DNA of 47,606 nt from an uncultured Saprospiraceae bacterium. GTDB lineage: Bacteria; Bacteroidota; Bacteroidia; Chitinophagales; Saprospiraceae. The notes under the pieces are model-generated. The model ran no database searches. It was not told the DNA's origin and worked only from the letters and a program-made list of their open reading frames with translations. Every line of letters begins with the position of its first letter. Position 1 is the first letter of the stretch. The stretch covers positions 1 to 47,606 of the forward strand of contig CALFBH010000086.1 of NCBI GenBank assembly GCA_937951615.1. Reading direction: 5' to 3'. Position numbers and translations under genes: made by a program. Below, in pieces: positions 46,301 to 47,606 of the stretch.

Positions 46301-46464
46301 GGAAAACCATCTACATCAAGTATTTTACCTGATATGGATTTGAGGGGAGCGGCTATCGTAGAGGCATGTGCCTCGTTTATTGTAGTAGCGAAAGAGAAAT
46401 GACTACATAAAACCCCGAAGCATAAGAGATACAGGATTTTATGACTTAAAATAATATTTTTCAT
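43357..46464 (-). CDS. SusC-like TonB-dependent transporter (pair 1)
   Basis: The protein is 1,035 aa. After a signal peptide (LYLLCFGVLCSHFSFATT) an unusual 15-residue linker precedes the carboxypeptidase-like domain (SGKILDVDGFPLIGVSVVIQ). The TonB box region is LSEVVVVGYGKQKKSHLTG, and the plug motif SIEVLKDAASSAIYGSRGANG lies near residue 225. The barrel ends in VSVGLNLAF with a terminal Phe. It is the first transporter after the regulator gene, with a 36-nt gap and no visible terminator between, so regulator and transporter may share a transcript. Confidence 0.96.
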   Translation of the reverse strand: MKNIILSHKILYLLCFGVLCSHFSFATTINEAHASTIAAPLKSISGKILDVDGFPLIGVSVVIQGTTRGTVTDADGLFTIDANDGDILELSYLGFVTQNIIVGDDTSYDIIMRTDDQVLSEVVVVGYGKQKKSHLTGAISKIENEQLDQIPIARVDDAIVGQVSGVNIQMTNPAAGEAPSIRVRGQGSISFDSNPLIVVDGISVGSDADFLSSLDMNDVQSIEVLKDAASSAIYGSRGANGIIMITTKQGVEGPTKFSYDTYVGFKSVPKSDVLTTVDDWLKYTRDNNDGELPDKLQYVEQLGTETDWQDVMFDGGVIHSHALSARGGTKNTKFRASLSYLNDEGVLLTDNYEKINFRLNLDTKVSDRISFGVVLNPSFTEQRRFPIGVHDAIRQHAWLPLYLDEGNISYVNRIRENGRWADAEIGDYAMERMFDDYDLETGMSGTTGTDISGTSNQSSLAKVLERDRRKFQTKIFSNAYVNVNIVDGLFFKQMVGGDFRLTKNTRWAGVQASRNGAADSESLFSTDDRLHAVSESTLNLDKTFGKHEVNAVVGFAYENWNRNFSQLEAAGYDFDYIQTIPAANLVGGSTSSARENLVSYLSRVNYAYADKYLLSVSARTDGSSKFGPEFKYGFFPAVSAGWRISQENFLKDNNFIEELKVRLSYGVSGSNAGIGEYDYIGLIEPVGTGLSGNSTGFNPTNISNPELRWEKLNEINPGIDLSILEGRFGLSFDYYNRTSEDLLLDLPIPSVTGFGTALVNKGVVENKGVELELLARLVSSSDFSWNASAILTHNKNTLLDFADADGLISIVDSKRPAEWIAQEGQAISSFYGYVVSDEIALEYIKNPFYPINAQSQDIYVKDLNGDGVIDTDDRTILGAPYPDFIWSISNNLRIHDFDVSFMVQGSHGAEVRNISSQYIKQEFSSNQDYTSDFPDKDLVVQRIFTNDDVQDGDYFALRNLNIGYTLPNSLTKRAGIRNLRIYAGGQNLFYLMADNYVGFNPEGADQGLNNPLTAGYQRGPAPIYRTVSVGLNLAF

Positions 46465-46500
46465 GGTGTAAATAGTTGGTTTATAAAATAGATAAGCCAG

Positions 46501-47199
46501 TTATTTCTGCTGGCTAAATTTCATCACATCATTGAGGTGATTGCGCATAACTTTTTGAACGGACTTGGTGTCCTTGTTTTTGATATGCTCTAGTATATTC
46601 CGATGTTCAAGAATGGTTTTATCGGTTCTATTGCTGTCGCATACTTTTAATTGTGAATAGTTTTTGATAATGTCAGGTGTAATAATAAGCATCAGTGATT
46701 TCAGGACTTTATTTTTACTGGCTTCTGCAATTTTAAGGTGAAAAAGTAAATCCTCTTCCACAGCCTGTGTCGTTTCAGACAATTTTTTTTCATAAGCACC
46801 TAAAGCTTTTTCCAAGGCGATGATGTCCTCCTTTGTCCTGCGTTCAGCAGCTAGTGCGGCAGAATTGATTTCCAGAAAAACCCTTGTTTCTACTAGAGAG
46901 GCAAAATCAGCTTCCTCCATTTCCAGTACATCCGCGATAAGTCCTTCCAAAGCAGTAATGCCTAAGCCTGCGACTATCGTACCCGACTGTGGTATCGTCC
47001 TTACGATACCATAAAACTCTAATTTTCTAATCGCGTCTCTGACATAAGACCTACCAACACCCAGTTTTTCAGCGAGCTGTCTTTCTGGAGGCAGCTTGTC
47101 ACCTGGATTCAACTGTCCAGAAGTAATCAGTCCGCGAATTTGACGGATGATTTTATCTACTGGTGTTTCTACTTTTATTTCACTAAAATTCTCAAGCAT
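46501..47199 (-). CDS. GntR/FadR-family regulator of the alginate locus
   Basis: The protein is 232 aa. Residues about 10-78 form the GntR winged helix (IIRQIRGLITSGQLNPGDKL, then PPERQLAEKLGVGRSYVRDA). Residues about 90-225 form the all-helical FCD ligand domain (EMEEADFASLVETRVFLEI, LLFHLKIAEASKN, ILEHIKNKD, with His residues for a metal site). FCD-type GntR proteins bind small acids; KDG, DEH or an unsaturated uronate is the natural candidate here. It is encoded first in the PUL and upstream of three TTGG-N4-CCAA palindromes, so it probably represses itself and the locus until alginate products appear. Confidence 0.92.
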   Translation of the reverse strand: MLENFSEIKVETPVDKIIRQIRGLITSGQLNPGDKLPPERQLAEKLGVGRSYVRDAIRKLEFYGIVRTIPQSGTIVAGLGITALEGLIADVLEMEEADFASLVETRVFLEINSAALAAERRTKEDIIALEKALGAYEKKLSETTQAVEEDLLFHLKIAEASKNKVLKSLMLIITPDIIKNYSQLKVCDSNRTDKTILEHRNILEHIKNKDTKSVQKVMRNHLNDVMKFSQQK

Positions 47200-47221
47200 A
47201 CAACTAAAATTTGATGGTGTT

Positions 47222-47264
47222 TTGGTGAACCAATAAATTGGTCTACCAATTTTTGGTTTTCCAA
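47222..47264 (-). promoter_or_regulatory. Three-site operator of the GntR regulator
   Basis: There are three palindromes of the form TTGG-N4-CCAA: TTGGTGAACCAA (47222-47233), TTGGTCTACCAA (47238-47249) and TTGGTTTTCCAA (47253-47264). Their starts are 16 and 15 bp apart. The first two are perfect TTGGT-NN-ACCAA. They cover the 5' leader of the regulator mRNA, and the third overlaps the -7 box, an arrangement that suits autorepression. The form resembles FadR-type GntR operators (TGGT-N-ACCA). Confidence 0.7.
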
Positions 47265-47269
47265 AAGTA
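47262..47269 (-). promoter_or_regulatory. -7 promoter box of the regulator gene
   Basis: On the minus strand TACTTTTG (complement of 47262-47269) matches TAnnTTTG. No TTTG was found at the usual -33 distance, so only the -7 element is supported. The start codon at 47199 lies about 60 nt downstream. Confidence 0.5.
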
Positions 47270-47465
47270 GTATTCTTTTTTAGGAAAAAAAATATTCTGG
47301 GAAGAAAATGATTTAAAACGTGTTAAAATTTTGCCAGTAAGTGGTGTGTGACAAATTTTGTCTTGTTTGGACTTGGGCGGTGTTGATTTACACATAGCTA
47401 TCGGTAGGGGATAGGATTGGGGTTGGATTACTGAGCAATAGTATCCAATCACTACAAAACGTTAT

Positions 47466-47592
47466 GGAATTGACCATTAATTGGTTCAGGGGCTAAAAAA
47501 TGAATTTTCCATCCGCCTATTTCGCAAAAGCGGTGGGTTTAAACCCACCGCTTTTGCGAAATAGGCGTGCAAATCAATTAATGGTCAATTCC
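47466..47592. mobile_element. 127-bp palindromic MITE-like element
   Basis: GGAATTGACCATTAATTG (47466-47483) is the exact inverse of 47575-47592. Inside lies a perfect 54-nt palindrome (47514-47567) centred on GTTTAAAC, with arms starting CGCCTATTTCGC. The two structures have different centres. No target-site duplication was seen. It has no coding capacity. A bidirectional terminator or a cruciform protein-binding site is an alternative. Confidence 0.7.
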
Positions 47593-47606
47593 GTACTGAA
47601 ATGACC

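Larger units (their letters stand above)
47200..47606. other. Region upstream of the regulator to the window end
   Basis: It is 407 nt without a convincing gene. It holds the operator and -7 box (47222-47269) and the palindromic element (47466-47592). Positions 47285-47460 show nothing I can assign. Confidence 0.6.

Noticed and set aside
47243-47452. 69-codon minus ORF upstream of the regulator
   Set aside because: It overlaps the operator and promoter of the GntR gene and has no protein-like features.

Overview
The window comes from a Bacteroidota chromosome, probably a marine or gliding member of the Saprospiria type. The evidence is a giant surface protein with a type IX secretion (gliding-motility) C-terminal domain, two SusC/SusD pairs, many Cys-anchored lipoproteins, -7 promoter boxes of the TAnnTTTG type, and an alginate utilisation locus. 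No rRNA, tRNA, CRISPR array, integrase or transposase gene was seen.

Layout. (1) Positions 2-6592 hold the 3' part of a huge repeat adhesin: 19 units of about 78 aa, then 7 SprB-like units, then the sorting domain. A strong hairpin terminator follows. (2) Positions 6698-10738 hold an AT-rich single gene for a TIR-like plus STAND/NACHT-like NTPase plus long helical C-terminus. It is a candidate stand-alone anti-phage sensor and converges on dnaE. (3) Positions 10750-21554, all on the minus strand, are housekeeping and envelope genes: dnaE, two YceI-domain proteins, an orphan antitoxin-like small protein, a GT4 glycosyltransferase, a polytopic membrane protein, a GT-A-like transferase and a DUF2834 protein. 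(4) Positions 21668-25867 on the plus strand are four exported proteins (lipoprotein, M48 metalloprotease, barrel-like protein, Cys-rich repeat lipoprotein) behind a good promoter. (5) Positions 25903-47199, all minus, are an alginate polysaccharide utilisation locus (PUL).

The PUL reads, in transcription order: GntR/FadR regulator, SusC1, SusD1, PKD lipoprotein, PL7 lyase, SusC2, SusD2, PL6 lyase, PL17 exolyase, KdgF cupin, MFS hexuronate transporter, SDR reductase, KDG kinase, KDPG aldolase. Together these form an apparently complete route. Surface lyases cut alginate, SusCD pairs import oligomers, PL17 releases unsaturated monouronate, KdgF linearises it, the SDR reduces it to 2-keto-3-deoxygluconate, and KdgK and Eda convert that to pyruvate and glyceraldehyde-3-phosphate. 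Upstream of the regulator lie three evenly spaced TTGG-N4-CCAA palindromes next to a -7 box, which look like an autoregulatory operator.

Beyond genes, the window is rich in small non-coding structure. There is a 91-bp MITE-like element whose second, partial copy supplies the last codons and stop of the aldolase. There are REP-like hairpins whose arms change in a compensatory way in three intergenic regions. A nested G/C-rich inverted repeat lies at 19361-19452 and a 127-bp palindromic element at 47466-47592. A striking series of gene-specific, near-tandem 'word' repeats sits directly after stop codons.
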